From Camellia lanceoleosa (Eukaryota > Streptophyta > Magnoliopsida > Ericales > Theaceae), in assembly GCA_025200525.1 (NCBI GenBank), contig CM045763.1, positions 65,111,018 through 65,175,017 on the forward strand: a stretch of DNA of 64,000 bases, written 5' to 3'. Positions 32,388 to 44,080 of the stretch are shown here, in pieces. Both the position numbers and the translations under genes were made by a program. The notes below the pieces were generated by a model. It was given only the letters and a program-made list of their open reading frames with translations, had not been told where the DNA came from and did not search any database. The first letter of the stretch is position 1, and each line of letters starts with the position of its first letter.

Positions 32388-32520
32388 GGCCAACCAAAAG
32401 TGGAGAATGCTGGCCATAAATGGGTTTTTTGGCCATGTGCCGGCCATGAATGGCCTATGCCGGCCTCCTGCCATCCAAGAGTGTCCCATAGGCCAACAAT
32501 GATGTAGTGCTGGCCATCGG
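32388..32520. promoter_or_regulatory. GC-palindrome cluster 1 of LTR-A copy 3
   Basis: At least seven (T/A)GGCC words occur here, including TGCCGGCCATGAATGGCC, TATGCCGGCC and TGCTGGCCAT, 100-230 bp upstream of the TATA box. This is the same place as the GGTCGGCCGACC cluster of copies 1 and 2, but with a different core. Confidence 0.45.
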
Positions 32521-32619
32521 TGAAGAAGTGCGCCATTGATACAAAAAGGTGGATTTTTTGCGGATATTTTTATTCATTTGTCCTTTTGGGATATTTTCGA
32601 CCCAAGGCTCTCTTTTTGC

Positions 32620-32626
32620 TATATAT
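32620..32626 (+). promoter_or_regulatory. TATA box of LTR-A copy 3
   Basis: TATATAT sits in TTGCTATATATGGAGG, conserved in LTR2 near 44919 (CCATATATGGAGG). Confidence 0.5.
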
Positions 32627-34555
32627 GGAGGTCATATCTCTTGTTTTAGAAGGTGAGAGCAATTTAGGAAGAAGTTTGGGAGCCTCTCTCTCTAAATCAT
32701 CTCTCTAGATTTCTCTCTATCTAAAGCTTTTGTGCTTGGAAGCTTGCATACATCCATCCTCAACCTATCAACCCTTAACAAGAGTGGTTCATCTTTGGGC
32801 TGAGATTGCTTGAAGCTCTCTTGAAGCCTCCTTGGAGCTCCTTAAGGTGGTTTTGCTTGGTTTTGTTGCTTAAGTGTTGTCTTCCCTTCAAGAGGTATAA
32901 GACTCACCCTTTAAGCTTGCTTTCATACTTGTTTTTGCCATCTTTTTGTGCTGTTTTTGGGGTGGTTTTGAACTGAAAAAAAACTCTATTTTTCAATCCT
33001 AAAAATGACAGTTTGAGCCTATTTTGTGTTAGGGTGTTGTCTCTCCCTTTTGCTCCTAGCTTGTGTAGCTTTTTGTGTCGTCTTTCATCACCTTTCAAAC
33101 CAACCTTTTTGGCCTTTTAACCACTGAATTCTAGGGAAATTTTAGTGGTGAAAACCATGCTGTAAGGTCCAAAATAGGAGGGGTGGCCTCCCCTCCTTGT
33201 GTTTTGTTTGCATGTGTTGATGGCCTAACATGTGAGCATGTATTTCTACCTCTTTGTAGCTTTATTCAAGCATGTTTTAGGCCCTATTTTGATCTGCTTT
33301 AACTCTATTTTTGGCTGGTTGGGTCACTTGTTGCTTGCTTTTTGCACTTGTATTATAATTATACTTACCAGCCTAACATGCTTAATGAGTTAGTCTATCA
33401 GTCTAGCTTGTGTTAGCTTCATCTCAGCATGCTTTTGCTCATATTTTGTCATGCTTTAACTCTGTTTTGAATGGTCTTGGTCATATATGCTTTGCCTAGC
33501 ATGGCTATAGTGTAGTTGGCTTCACTAGCTTTATGTTTTAAGGCCTCTAACATGTTGTGCATGCGTTGCTTGCATGTTGTAGCATCCTTTTAGATGTGAT
33601 TTCAGAGCATATATTACTGTCACACTCTCATATATTCCACTATTTCATTGCTTGTGAGAGGTGTGCTTTGTGCCTTGTTTATGAGCCAATACATGAGCAT
33701 GATTTTCTTGCTTTTCATGCTATCATCTCAGCACATTTTGGTCATTGATTTGGCATGTTTAAGCTCTGTCCAGAGCTGGTTTGGTCATTCAAGCTTAGTA
33801 TTCTCTACCTCTTTAGTAATGCTCTTCATTAGTTTCATGCTTTTACCTTTGGAACATGTTGTGCATGTATTGCTTGCATGTTTTAGCATTGTTTGGCATG
33901 CCATTTCAGCACTAAAAAAGTCTGCAACCACCCTCATTTCTTCATTTTTCTATTTGTTTTGAGGGTTGGTTAGCCTTAGGTTGTGTTTAAGCATGAGATA
34001 GAACTTGTGCTCAATGGCTTTAACTCTCTTTTGATGGTTTCTACTAGTCAAAGGCATGATCTCTCTCAGGTCTTAAACCATCCTTTGGTTAACCCTCTCT
34101 CTCATTAGAGAACAATCACTTGGACTTAACCAGCTAAAGAATGGCTTGGTAATGTAAAATGAGTAAACAAGAATTGGACAAGTAAAACATGACCAAGATA
34201 AGCATGTTATTTGCATTGCATTGTGTTCAATTGGACGTTATATTAAACACAATGTAGGTTGGTCCATTTCATACTTGAAGTGATGAAAATGAGCTAATCT
34301 CCTTTGTCTCCATTGCCCTTGATCATGCATGATAGGGTGGTGGTCTAGAGTCTTGTTTTTGTGCATTTATTGAAAGTGTACAACTTGGATCTTTGGCCAT
34401 CATGCATTGAAAATGCTTGATTGGTGGTTTTGGATCCAAGAGTGCCTCTCCTTTGATATTTTGAGATGATAAGGAGGGACACAATACAGACATGTCCTTG
34501 GAAAACCTTCATTTTTCCTCTGTTTGTGCTCTGTTGTAGTGTGGTGATCTAGCAC

Positions 34556-34675
34556 ACCAGTGGCCAGCGATGCCTCATCAGTGGCCGGCAAGGCTTCATC
34601 CTTGGCCGGCAATGCCTCTCTTTGGCCAGCAAGTGGCCGGTAGTAGCTTCTCATGGCCGGCAGGCCACTGTTGCA
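34556..34675. promoter_or_regulatory. GC-palindrome cluster 2 of LTR-A copy 3
   Basis: CAGTGGCCAGC, CAGTGGCCGGCAAGGC, TTGGCCGGCAATGCC, TTGGCCAGCAAGTGGCCGG and ATGGCCGGCAGGCCAC occur within 120 bp. The words match cluster 1 of the same LTR and not the words used in copy 1 at this place. Confidence 0.45.
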
Positions 34676-36131
34676 TTCTTCAACATGGAATTGGTAAGGT
34701 GGAGCAGAAAGTTCTTGGAGACACCTTGCAAACAAAGCCTCTCAAGAGCAAACCGGTAGGCATTTCGGGGCGAGAAACCGAATGCATGCATGTTCAACTT
34801 TTTGAAGCAGAGCTGAGGCATCATTGTTTAAAGCCTTACTTGTTAGTTAGCATTGAATTTGTAATTTAATTAATTTGTTAATTAGTTAAAGTGTTGTAAT
34901 AATTAGTAAGTAGTTTGCTAGTTATTCAATTTGGTTTGTAATAATTAGTCTAATTAGTTTAATTAGATTAGTTAGGTTAGCTTAGCTTAGAGTAGCTTAG
35001 CTCTTATTTATTCGGACCCTCCGTCGAGAGGGCACAATGTTGTAATAAAGGTGCGTGTGTGTGTGCATGTCTTCCAACCCCACTTCTTTTTCCCTTTTAT
35101 TTAGCGCTTCGATGGTTAGTTTAGGGACATATTTTGATTAGCATACCTTATTTTTTGCATGTTTGCATCATTCATTTGTCTTGCATGCAGGGCTCGGCAT
35201 CATTCAAATGCATTGTATTTCAATACCTATTTGAATCGTGTATCAAACTATTGCATTCATATGCTATCTTAGATGGCTTGACCTATTTAATTGCATTTTT
35301 GCATGTGTTGCATTAGGCATATTGTATAGTTAGGATTATGCATGATTTCTAACTAGTTTTTGTTTTAGCTCGGAGTACATTATAAGTGTTATGCTTTAAC
35401 ATACTTGCATGAGTGTGAGTGTTGCCATGATAGCATGCTTGCCATGAGGCTATTTGCATAAATGCTTAATTGCATGAATGCTGTGGGTGAATGCTTGGTT
35501 GCTGAATTGGAACAACTTCGATGATTATGAGTTTAAGCCCACTTTGCGATGACAAAATCATGTTTTAAGCCCACTCGAGTGGCAAATCCGCTTTAGCCTT
35601 GTGAGGGTGGCATTTTCAAACCATTTTCAAAAACAAACATGAGTTGTTTTGTTCCAATTCTCGTGATTGAGTCTATACTTATCTCTGCATGCGCATCACA
35701 TAGTAAAGTTAGATTAATAATCGAATAAGAACACATGTGTTTATAAAACAACGTATCATGCTTAGTAGAGGCTAATCCTTTGATCGAGGCGGCAGGGTGC
35801 TCATTTGAGACCTTCCTTCTCATACCCAAGTTCGAGCCGAGGCAACTTTGGTGATAACAGACACGTGGCCTTCGCATGAGTCGGGTTTCCTAAATTTCCC
35901 AAAACAAAACATTTAGATAGCGACTTTGTAATCGGCAAAGGAGTCCATATTTAGCGCTTTTCATTCAAAATTGATTTTCCAAAACCGATTGCGATTTTGA
36001 CTCTTTGGTGTTTATCGGTCTCATATTGCACTTTGTGAGATTAGATTGAGCAGTAATGAGTCGAGCGTAGTAAGACCAAATTCGCGCCTTCTCCAAAAGT
36101 AGCCTTGAAGAAAAATCGGGTCTCTGATTTC

Positions 36132-36149
36132 TGGCGACTCTACTGGAGA
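36132..36149 (+). other. Primer binding site of the Ogre-like element (tRNA-Arg type)
   Basis: TGGCGACTCTACTGGAGA differs at three positions from TGGCGACTCCGCTGGGGA, the complement of a plant tRNA-Arg(ACG) 3' end plus CCA as recalled. All three differences are C-to-T or G-to-A, and two form a decayed CG. tRNA-Arg priming is characteristic of Ogre elements. Confidence 0.65.
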
Positions 36150-36835
36150 TTTAGAGAGCTTGACTTGAAACTTATGATATGTTGTTTTATCTACATTTAT
36201 GTGTTTCTTTGCATTGCATGTGCATTAGTGCGCCTAGGACACGATGTTTGCCATCTACTATTCTGGCGAGTTCTTTGGAAGCTTACTTGGAAAAAGCGTG
36301 CCATAAAATTTGACCGATTCTTGAGCTCTGTCACGATGGAACACAAACCTTAGATCTGGATCACCGCCATACCATTTGATCCACCTTTCACTTCTCGGTG
36401 TTTGGCGAGAGGTATATTAGGTGGTCTTGCTAAGGCACCCTTTTAAACCATTTGACCTAGTTGCATATCAAAAGCCTTAAGCATTAGAACTAGGACGGGT
36501 TGCTTACTCGAATGCAAGATTATTTGAAATCGCATGCATGCGTAATGAAACCTAGCTCTGACGAAACTAGGGCGAAACTCTACCCCCATAGGGGTGTTTT
36601 GGCTCTTACTTGCTTGATATATGCTATTAGGGTGTGTCTCTATAGGATGTATGTATCGGTTGCAAGTCGAGGTCGATCTGAGGATATCACTTTTCTTTGC
36701 AAAAATTTAGGGCAGAATTCAACAAAGAGCAGATTATTCAACTATGCTCATATCTCTACGTGAAATCAGTGAGATCTTTGTTTTCTTTTTGCAAGAGTAG
36801 TCCTGGAACCATAGCTTGAAGGCTCCAATATCCCC

Positions 36836-37994
36836 GTGTATTGGACTTGTGTTGATAGACTTTGTCGAGTTGGAATTCAGTTCAAGGGTAACCAATGTTT
36901 CGCCGCTAGAGGCAAGGCAAAAAGGCGATTAGGGTTCACAGTTCAAGCAGTCAAGCGGTCCGATCACATCACTTTTGTTCAAACTCAGCTGACCATGATG
37001 GCACAGAGTCCGGAAGAAGTTATGGCCATGATAGCGACATTAAACCAGGAAACTGCCATGCAGGATGAGACCAATGTCGAAATGCAATGCCCATCTGGGG
37101 CACCTACCACACATCCAGTCTCGGAACCCCAATCATCTCAAACCCATGAACCAACTACTTCTGAACTAGGGAGCATGATTGAAGATTTGCAAAGAACTAT
37201 AGTAGATTTGGCTCTATCATCGACCACATCGCAGGCCATAAGTTTCAATCCAAAAGGCTCCTTAATCTTGGGGTGAGCTGCAATTAAAAAGAGTCAACCT
37301 GAAGCCATCTCAGATCTGGGTGGTAGCATGTCAGCAACAACCAGGCTCCGCTCTGATATAGCGACCCAGTTCCTTGGTAAAGAGAAGACGAGTGATAAAA
37401 ACGAGGTTGGGGCAAGTATTGATCCGTATGCACAACTTCGGTGGGCCATCAAGGCATTGAAGGCCAAAGGATTGAACAAGCGACAAGTCTTGGCGGTTGT
37501 TGCAAAGGTATAGATAACACTTTTGCCACACGGGATGAGAGCATTTTTGAATCAAGGGGCAAGCGGAAGAAGAATTGTCGTGAAGCTTACCCTCTCAACC
37601 AGTCCTACATCATGGAGATCGGCAAACCCGATCAACACTGGCCGACTTTTGCGGTACATCCAACACAACCTCACAAACCTCGAAGTACCCACCTCGAGGC
37701 CAAAGGTTCTTCGTCCCGCTTTATATGTCCTTATCCAAAGCCATGGGTGTGTTGATCAAAAAGGGTCATCTCAAACCCCTTGAGCCTCGGCCTCTCCCGA
37801 ATGACCTCCTTCCCTCACATGATCCGGCCAAGTACTGTGCCTTCCATCAACAAGTCAGCCATGACACTAACTTGTGTTTTCATCTTCACCACGAAATACA
37901 AGATTTGATTGACAACAAGGTCATCGTCGCACCAAGTCCTGCAAAGTTTATCAGCACTGGATCAGTGAACTTGGGAGATAATGTGATTATGTGA
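36836..37994 (+). pseudogene. gag: gag of the Ogre-like element
   Basis: The first frame (36836-37276) has an N-terminal region with MAQSPEEVMAMIATLNQE and SMIEDLQRTIVDLALSS, then TGA, and continues in the same frame to 37513. A large part of capsid is missing, since the sequence goes quickly to a block near 37600-37700. It then continues in other frames to MGVLIKKGHLKPLEPRP and a zinc-knuckle-like CAFHQQVSHDTNLC (C-x2-H-x4-H-x4-C, same spacing as in Tat element 1 gag), followed by HHEIQDLIDNKVI. It ends with TGA at 37992. It is defective, and packaging help would have to come in trans. Confidence 0.7.
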
Positions 37995-38559
37995 TCGAGG
38001 AAGGAACCCCTTGCGAATGGCGCTCAGTTTACTCTAAATATGGTGGATGGCATGCATTGTTTTGAGCAATGTACAAATGTTGTTAATTTTACTTTCTGAC
38101 TTGGGCATTGAGTCAATCTTGTTGTGTTGTATTGAGTCAATCTTCTTGTACTGAGTTAGTTGAGTCAGTCTTGTTGTATTGAGTCAATCCTGTTATGTTA
38201 GAGTCAGGTGATTTGTGTGTTAACTCGGGCATCACTTGCTTGTTTTCGTTTATCTTTTACACTCTTTCTTTTGAGTCTGTTTACATCTTTGAGCAGTTGT
38301 GCCAAAAGATCTGAATGAAATAGAGATTTTCACCCACTTTTCTTTGTCTTGAAATCATTGCATTGACCTAAGTTTTTCAAAACTTTTGAACCTTGTGTTG
38401 AAAAACAAAGAGGAGGAATTCCTCTGAATTTGTAAAAATTTGATCGATTGAAAGGAAGAGAGGCATGCTAAGCCCTTAATGAATGAGATCATGCTTGTTA
38501 ATGTGAGTATTAAGAAGGATCTTGGCATGATCTAGATTGGTTCTACATTGTCTTGGTAG
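37995..38559 (+). other. Noncoding part of the Ogre-like element with a short tandem array
   Basis: No ORF was recognised. Between about 38105 and 38210, four to five units of TTGAGTCA(A/G)TCTTGTTGTA occur in direct repeat. The right arm starts matching within this array at 38116. Confidence 0.6.
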
Positions 38560-38950
38560 AGCGACTAGTCGCTTTCTTAAAAGATTTCAAAAAATGTTTT
38601 GCGTGGTCCTGCGAAGACATGCGTGGAATTGATCTTTGAGATTGTGCAGCATAGGATCGCTCTCGGCCTCGAGACTCAACCCCTTTTGCTTTCAAACCTT
38701 GAACTTGGATTCAGAATGTTCAACGGCCAACCACAATGTGAGGCTTACATGGCCAGATTTGAAGCAGCCCATGAACTAGGGGCAATAAGGTCGAATGACA
38801 TCAAAGGAGGCCCGCCAGGCCAGATTTGAAGCAGCCCTCGAACTAGGGGCAGGAAAGTCAGATCAAGAAGATCAGATGTTATCAAAAGAAACTTGCAAAG
38901 CTAGGTCAGAAATAGCCCTTGAACTAGCGACAAAAAAAAATGTCAGGTGT
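38560..38950 (+). pseudogene. pol remnant: protease/RT junction fused to repeated RNase H-like fragments
   Basis: The sequence reads FKKCFAWSCEDMRGIDL, as at the linker just before RT in Tat elements (FAWSxxDMPGIDP-like). After a frame slip comes IVQHRIALGLETQPLL, and soon after FNGQPQCEAYMARFEAAHEL, reminiscent of the AEYEALIAGLEAALELG block of RNase H. RT proper is missing. The segment AR(F/S)E(A/I)A(H/L)ELGA then recurs two more times with decay. The right arm holds the same at 63276-63569, with one longer open frame. Confidence 0.6.
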
Positions 38951-39199
38951 GCTCAAAGATTCAAAAGATGAGTCATTTTGCAAATCAGTGAAGACTGGCA
39001 AGAAAGCCAAATTCTAGAATCTGGAAGAATAAAGTATTGTTGAAGGACAATTGAGTTCCTATTCGCAACACTAGGGGCAAATTCAACCCACATTGGATGA
39101 ACTCCTATATCATCAGCAAACAGTAGCCATTCTCCTGGATTCAAATGGCTTCGAGATCCTACGACCATTCAACATGGATAGAGTTAAACTTTTCTACCC

Positions 39200-39360
39200 T
39201 TGAGAGGCTCGCTGGGCCGAAAACCCGAAAGGGCGACCCAGGAAAAAGTTAGAGCAAGAAAAGAAAAAGAAAGAACAAAAATGAAAAAAATGAAAAAAAA
39301 AAAAAAAAAAAAAGAGAAGAAAGGAAAAGAAAAGAAAAACAGAGCTCATAAGGTTGAAAA
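39200..39360 (+). repeat. Purine-rich / poly-A tract
   Basis: A run of A and G with an uninterrupted A stretch at about 39294-39313 produces Lys/Glu-rich ORFs that are not genes. It is mirrored at 62760-62860. Confidence 0.8.
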
Positions 39361-41329
39361 CTCGGAAGGACGGCCTTCGCAAAAGTTAGAGCATAAAATG
39401 AGAGTGTCAACACTCGAGTCAACCTCAACCCAGAACTACGTCAGGCCTGATTCTCATGTTTGGGATACGTAGGCAACTTCATCCCGAAGTTCAGCCCCAA
39501 TCATTTTCAGCCTGCTTGGCTCATCCATGTTGATTGGTTTATCCTTGTTCAACTCGGGTATCCTATCCATGTGCGAATTAGCTCATCTTCGTTCAAACTT
39601 GGTTGTTCTATTCCGTTAGAAATATTAAATTTGCAAGATGATTCAAAGTTGAATCTGAGGTTGTGCATCTCGAGAGTAGATTCCGTGTTGGTCGGCGGTA
39701 GCCATTTGCAAAAGCAGTTTGAGAATTTTTAATGAGGTTGACTAATTCTCTCGAAAAGTATTCCATTTTTCCAAAACTGGACCGTTTCTTGGACCCAAAA
39801 AAAAGAAAATTTTCAATGCTCATAGCCTGACTTGCATGATTTCAAATCAGAAAATCGAACAAGTATGCTAATCTAACTCTCATATTGGTCAAAATTGTTT
39901 TTCGTGAAAGCCAAAACAAAAATGGTCAAAATGATGAACTAGGGGAGTTAAGTCGTTTTCTATTTGTTCCCCATTGTCAACATACTTGGGAAAAGGCACC
40001 ATATTACTTGAGAAAGGGCATGGCGAAGCTAACAAGAGGCCAAAAGACTTTCTCATCCTCCAAGCAACGAGGTATCAAGCCAAGTGCGAGGCACGAAATG
40101 GAATGGGAGATATTCCACTCCCTCATCTGGACAGGTCTGATCACATCCAAACTAGCCAAGGGCATCATCAACCGATGTCAGTTGTGGATCTGCTGCACAT
40201 CCTGTCGTATCACAACCCCTCTGTGGGAAAGCTCACTGTTGTGAGCGAAAGAATGAGAATCTAGTAGAATACTAGCGGCAAGAGCCCACAATTTCCTATT
40301 TATCCATCAACCACCCAAGGAAGGGATAAAAAATAAGAGAGATTGAAGAAAAAAGAGATGTGCACTGAGAGAAAAAGTGAGAAATGGCTTCTTCTTCTTC
40401 TTTTTTTTTCTCCAGAAAACAAGAGATAAAGTGCCAGAGTGATGTGATAGGAAACAATACCCAAAGAAACTGGCTCCTCGTGAATTGAGAGGTCTCTCAC
40501 CATTGGAACACATCTGAAGGTCATGTACGTGTTTTTGTTTGTCTCGATTCTTGTTTTGAGTGTCAATAGATGTGTTTAGGTTGTTTTACCTTTGTTTTCC
40601 TTTGTTGTGTTGTTTTAACAGTGGTTAGTCGTAGGCTCAATAACCGGTCAAAAACTCATCTTTTAATTTCAAAAAAAAATCATTTTGTGCTTAGAGTGCT
40701 ATGTCGTTCTCCATATATGTGCAAAATAGGATTTGTTCTTTCATAAAACTGCAAGGTTTAACCCAGGTCATGTGAGAACAATAAAACCAGGACCTATCTG
40801 AAGCTACATAGGTTCCGAACTGCAAAGCAAAAGAAAAGAGGGAAAATTTGGAGCATCTTAGTGTGTTTCAACTTTGGCAAGTTCCAAGATTACATTCTAG
40901 GTGCACCTTCTCAGGCCTCGCCTTTCTCTAGAGTATGAGTGTATCTCGACCCCAAGCTTAAGCACCTTCAAGTCGAGAATGGCGATCCAAGCGATGCCGT
41001 GGTTTTCATGTGCATATGTTACCCTCACCAATATGAACGGGATGTATCTTTTTTAAGTTGAGCGTATTGCAAAGTCCTCTAAGAGGTAAATTAGAGGCAC
41101 CAAAGTACATATTTGATGCCCTTCTGTTGCATAGAATGTGCATTTTCATATACACTTCTGTTGCATGTGTGCCGCGCATCGTTTATGATTCTTGCGTAGA
41201 ATATGTTTTTGTCTCTTGCACATAATATGCTTATTTCATGCATCGAACATGCTTTCAATTAACATCGTGCATCTATCGCACAATAATCTCACTCAGTGCA
41301 TCCATTTCACAATTTCGTATCACCCACAT
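39361..41329. other. Noncoding internal region of the Ogre-like element
   Basis: No coding match was recognised. It contains one copy of a conserved block ending GGGATACGTAGGCA at 39462-39475, and CTTCTTCTT/poly-T tracts near 40385. Confidence 0.5.
39462..39475 (+). other. Conserved motif GGGATACGTAGGCA, copy 1
   Basis: The motif is preceded by AGAACTAC and TGATTC at similar spacing to a second copy at 43923-43936 in the same element. Confidence 0.55.
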
Positions 41330-41399
41330 TGTCATGTGCACTTTGTGGTTGGATCTCATTCGCACTGTCTTGTGCATCGCACTTTCTTGCGCAACCTTG

Positions 41400-42620
41400 C
41401 ACTTTCTTGCAACCTTTCTCCACTTTCGCGTGTGGTGCGTTTGATGTACTCGCACTTTATTGTGCATCGCTTTCTTGCGCAACCTTTCTCCACTCGTGCA
41501 TGGCGTTTGGATGTACTCGCACTTTCTTATGCATCATGCTTTTTTGCGCAACCTTTCTCCACTCACGTAAGGCGCGTTTGGACGTATTCGCACTATTTTG
41601 TGCAGTTTACACTCACACTTTCTTGTGCATCGCACTATTTTGTGCTGTTTACACTCGTGCTTTCTTATGCATCACATTGTTTTATGCAGTTCACACTCAC
41701 GCTTTCTTGCGCATTGCACTGTTTTGTGCAGTTTACACTCACGCTTTCTTGTGCATCGCACTATTTTGTGCAGTTTACACTCGTGCTTTCTTGTGCATCA
41801 CACTATTTTGTGCAATTTACACTCGTGCTTTCTTGCGCATCGCACTATTTTGTGCAGTTTACACTCGCATTTTTTTGTGCGTCGCACTATTTTGTGCAGT
41901 TTCCACTCGCACTTTTTTGCGCATCGCACTATTTTGTGCAGTTTACACTCACGCTTTCTTGCGCATCGCACTATTTTGTGCAGTTTACACTCACACTTTC
42001 TTGCATATCGCACTTTTTCGTGCAGCTTACACTCGCGCTTTCTTGCGCATTGCACTGTCTTGTGCACCTGCGTCGCACTGTTTTGTGCACCCTATATTGC
42101 ACTGTCATGTGCACCTTGTATTACTCGCACTATCTTGTCCATTCTTTGGTCTAGGAGACCTTAAAATCCTGCGTTTACACTCGCACTTTCTTGCACATCG
42201 CACTTTTTGTGCAATTTACACTCGCGCTTTCTTGCACATCGCACTATCTTGTGCATTTCATTACATGCTCTCATCTTGCATAGAAAATGCTTGTATCTTT
42301 TGCATAGAACTTGCTCGCACTTTTTTGCGCACCTTACCTGCACTTGTTAGTGCATTGCTCGCGCTTTTTTACGCACCTTACCTGCACTTGTTAGTGCATC
42401 GCTCGCGCTTTCTTGCGCACCTTACCTACACTCGTTAGTGCATTGCATCGCACTTTCTTGCGTACCTTACCTACACTTGTTAGTGCATTGCTCGCGTTTT
42501 TTTGCCCACCTTACCTACACTTGTTAGTGCATCGCTCGCGCTTTCTTACACATCTTACCTGCACTCGTTAGTGCATTGCATCGCGCTTTCTTGTGCACCT
42601 TACCTGCACATCGTTCGTGC
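41400..42620. repeat. Minisatellite region: 70-bp and 42-bp tandem repeats
   Basis: Three units of about 70 bp (CAACCTTTCTCCAC at about 41411, 41481 and 41550) are followed by about ten 42-bp units containing TTTTGTGCAGTTTACACTCG (about 41590-42060). After a short break come about seven 42-bp units of a second type containing CACCTTACCTGCACTTGTTA (about 42305-42620). Since 42 bp is 14 codons, frames stay open and give long periodic ORFs (for example HRTILCSLHSRFLV repeated). These are not genes. Confidence 0.9.
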
Positions 42621-43399
42621 TTTCTTACGCACCTTACTTGCACTTGTTTAGCACTGTTTTGTGCATTTACTCTACATCGCCCTGTCTTGTGCACTTGTTT
42701 AGCACTGTTTTGTGCATTCCATCTGCATTGCACTGTCTTGTGCACTCTTTGGTCTAGGAGACCTTAAATCCTTCATCTTGATTCGCACTCTCTTGTGCAC
42801 TCCTGGTCTAGGAGACCTTAAATCCTCTGAAGGTGCAATTCCTTTGGTGTTTGTCATTCCCCGAATGACTTCTAGTGGTCTAGTATAGCCACTGCTGTGT
42901 TCTTGGTGAGTTCTAGGAGATCAAGCGAGGCGGTGGAAACTAGAGTTGAATGGCGATGCCTAGAAGCATAAGGTTGAATTTTCAAGACTAACGTCTGGTT
43001 TAAATACCCAAGGGTGAATCCTTGGCTTGAAATCTGTATGGAAGCCCCATAGGTTGAGGTAGCATGTATACGCCTCGATTCTAGATACTGAACCAACCTA
43101 GTCTGTCACCCTATTGGAGAATAGGGAAATCTGCGGCCTTAGCCAGGGAGAAAAGTAGTACCTATGGTTCGGAAACGCAAGATACAGAAAAAGAAGATCC
43201 CATATCAGCATGAGGTGAGTCATCGCCAATTGCCCTGTAAGGTACCTTCACTTCCTAGCTATTTCATTATCTCGTACTTCTATTGCATTGTATATAGAAT
43301 CTATCGCATGCATCTACTGCATTGTCCATTGCATCATGCATCATTTCCATGTTAAGCTTAGTTTGGCATGTGCTCATACATTTCCTTTGTTGAAGCATG

Positions 43400-43960
43400 G
43401 TTCTATGATAATGTGTATGCGCCTATTCCACTAAGAGAATTGTGGTCTGAGGGTGTCGACACCTTTTTTGTGTTAGACGTGGTCTGTTTGTGTTCATACC
43501 TTTTCTAGGTAGAAATGTGGTTTGGTCGCGCGCCTTATGCACTGCACCTATTGCATCCATTGCATTGTACTTTGTTTTGTTGCATTTAGCATTTAGGATC
43601 ATGATCTTTCCTCAGTAGATCATTCCTCACTTATATCATCCCACCCAATTACTTGTATTCTTTTTGCGAAACACATAGTTCTACAAGTGCATATGCCTAC
43701 TCCACTAAGAGAATTGTGGTTTGAGGGCTCCGGCACCTTTTCTTATGTTAAATGTAGTTTGATTTTGCATCTCCATCCCTTTATGATATTTGTGCGATTT
43801 TGCACTGCTTGTGGTTTGATCATATTATTTCATTGCATTGTATATCATTTACACTGTTTTGTTATATTGCATATCATTTTGCATTCTACCCCTGAACTAC
43901 CCTGGTTTGATTCCTTGCAAAGGGGATACGTAGGCAGCCTGCGGGCGCAACCATTAGTTT
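43400..43960. repeat. Direct duplication, period about 270-280 bp
   Basis: CCACTAAGAGAATTGTGGT followed by CTGAGGG/TTGAGGG and a GGCACC/GACACC-CTTTT segment occurs near 43428 and again near 43700, each followed by a TTGCATT-rich part. The second copy leads into the conserved GGGATACGTAGGCA block. Confidence 0.7.
43923..43936 (+). other. Conserved motif GGGATACGTAGGCA, copy 2
   Basis: The upstream context TGAACTACC..TTTGATTCC parallels copy 1. It is 145 bp before the 3' LTR. Confidence 0.55.
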
Positions 43961-44080
43961 CTGCATCTGTATTTTGTTTATTTGTCCAAGTCTTCGGCCT
44001 TGTCAAAAATGGGTCATCTTTGGGTTTTGACATTCACTCACGTCATTTCATGACTTCAAGCTCTGTCAAAGAGGGACAAC

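Larger units (their letters stand above)
31792..36127 (+). mobile_element. 5' LTR of the Ogre-like element (LTR-A copy 3)
   Basis: It starts TGTAGACACCCTATTTTT and is closely similar to 44081-45773 over the shared 1.7 kb. The 3' end near GTCTCTGA (36120-36127) is inferred from the primer site a few bases later; the expected GTCTACA end is mutated. It carries a TATA box at 32620 and two GGCCGGC-rich clusters. Confidence 0.75.

Noticed and set aside
36105..36353. 82-codon ORF after the 5' LTR as a gene
   Set aside because: It spans the primer binding site and leader of the Ogre-like element and has no family motif.
39200..39472. Lys/Glu-rich ORF
   Set aside because: It is the translation of a purine-rich tract with a poly-A run; the mirror ORF in the right arm differs by indels.
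41192..42438. Long overlapping ORFs (up to 380 codons) on the + strand with Cys/His/Leu-rich periodic peptides
   Set aside because: They follow a 42-bp tandem repeat, are open in several frames and on both strands, and share no family motif.
41400..42620. Spaced repeats as a CRISPR array
   Set aside because: Units are contiguous without unique spacers and the DNA is a plant retroelement.
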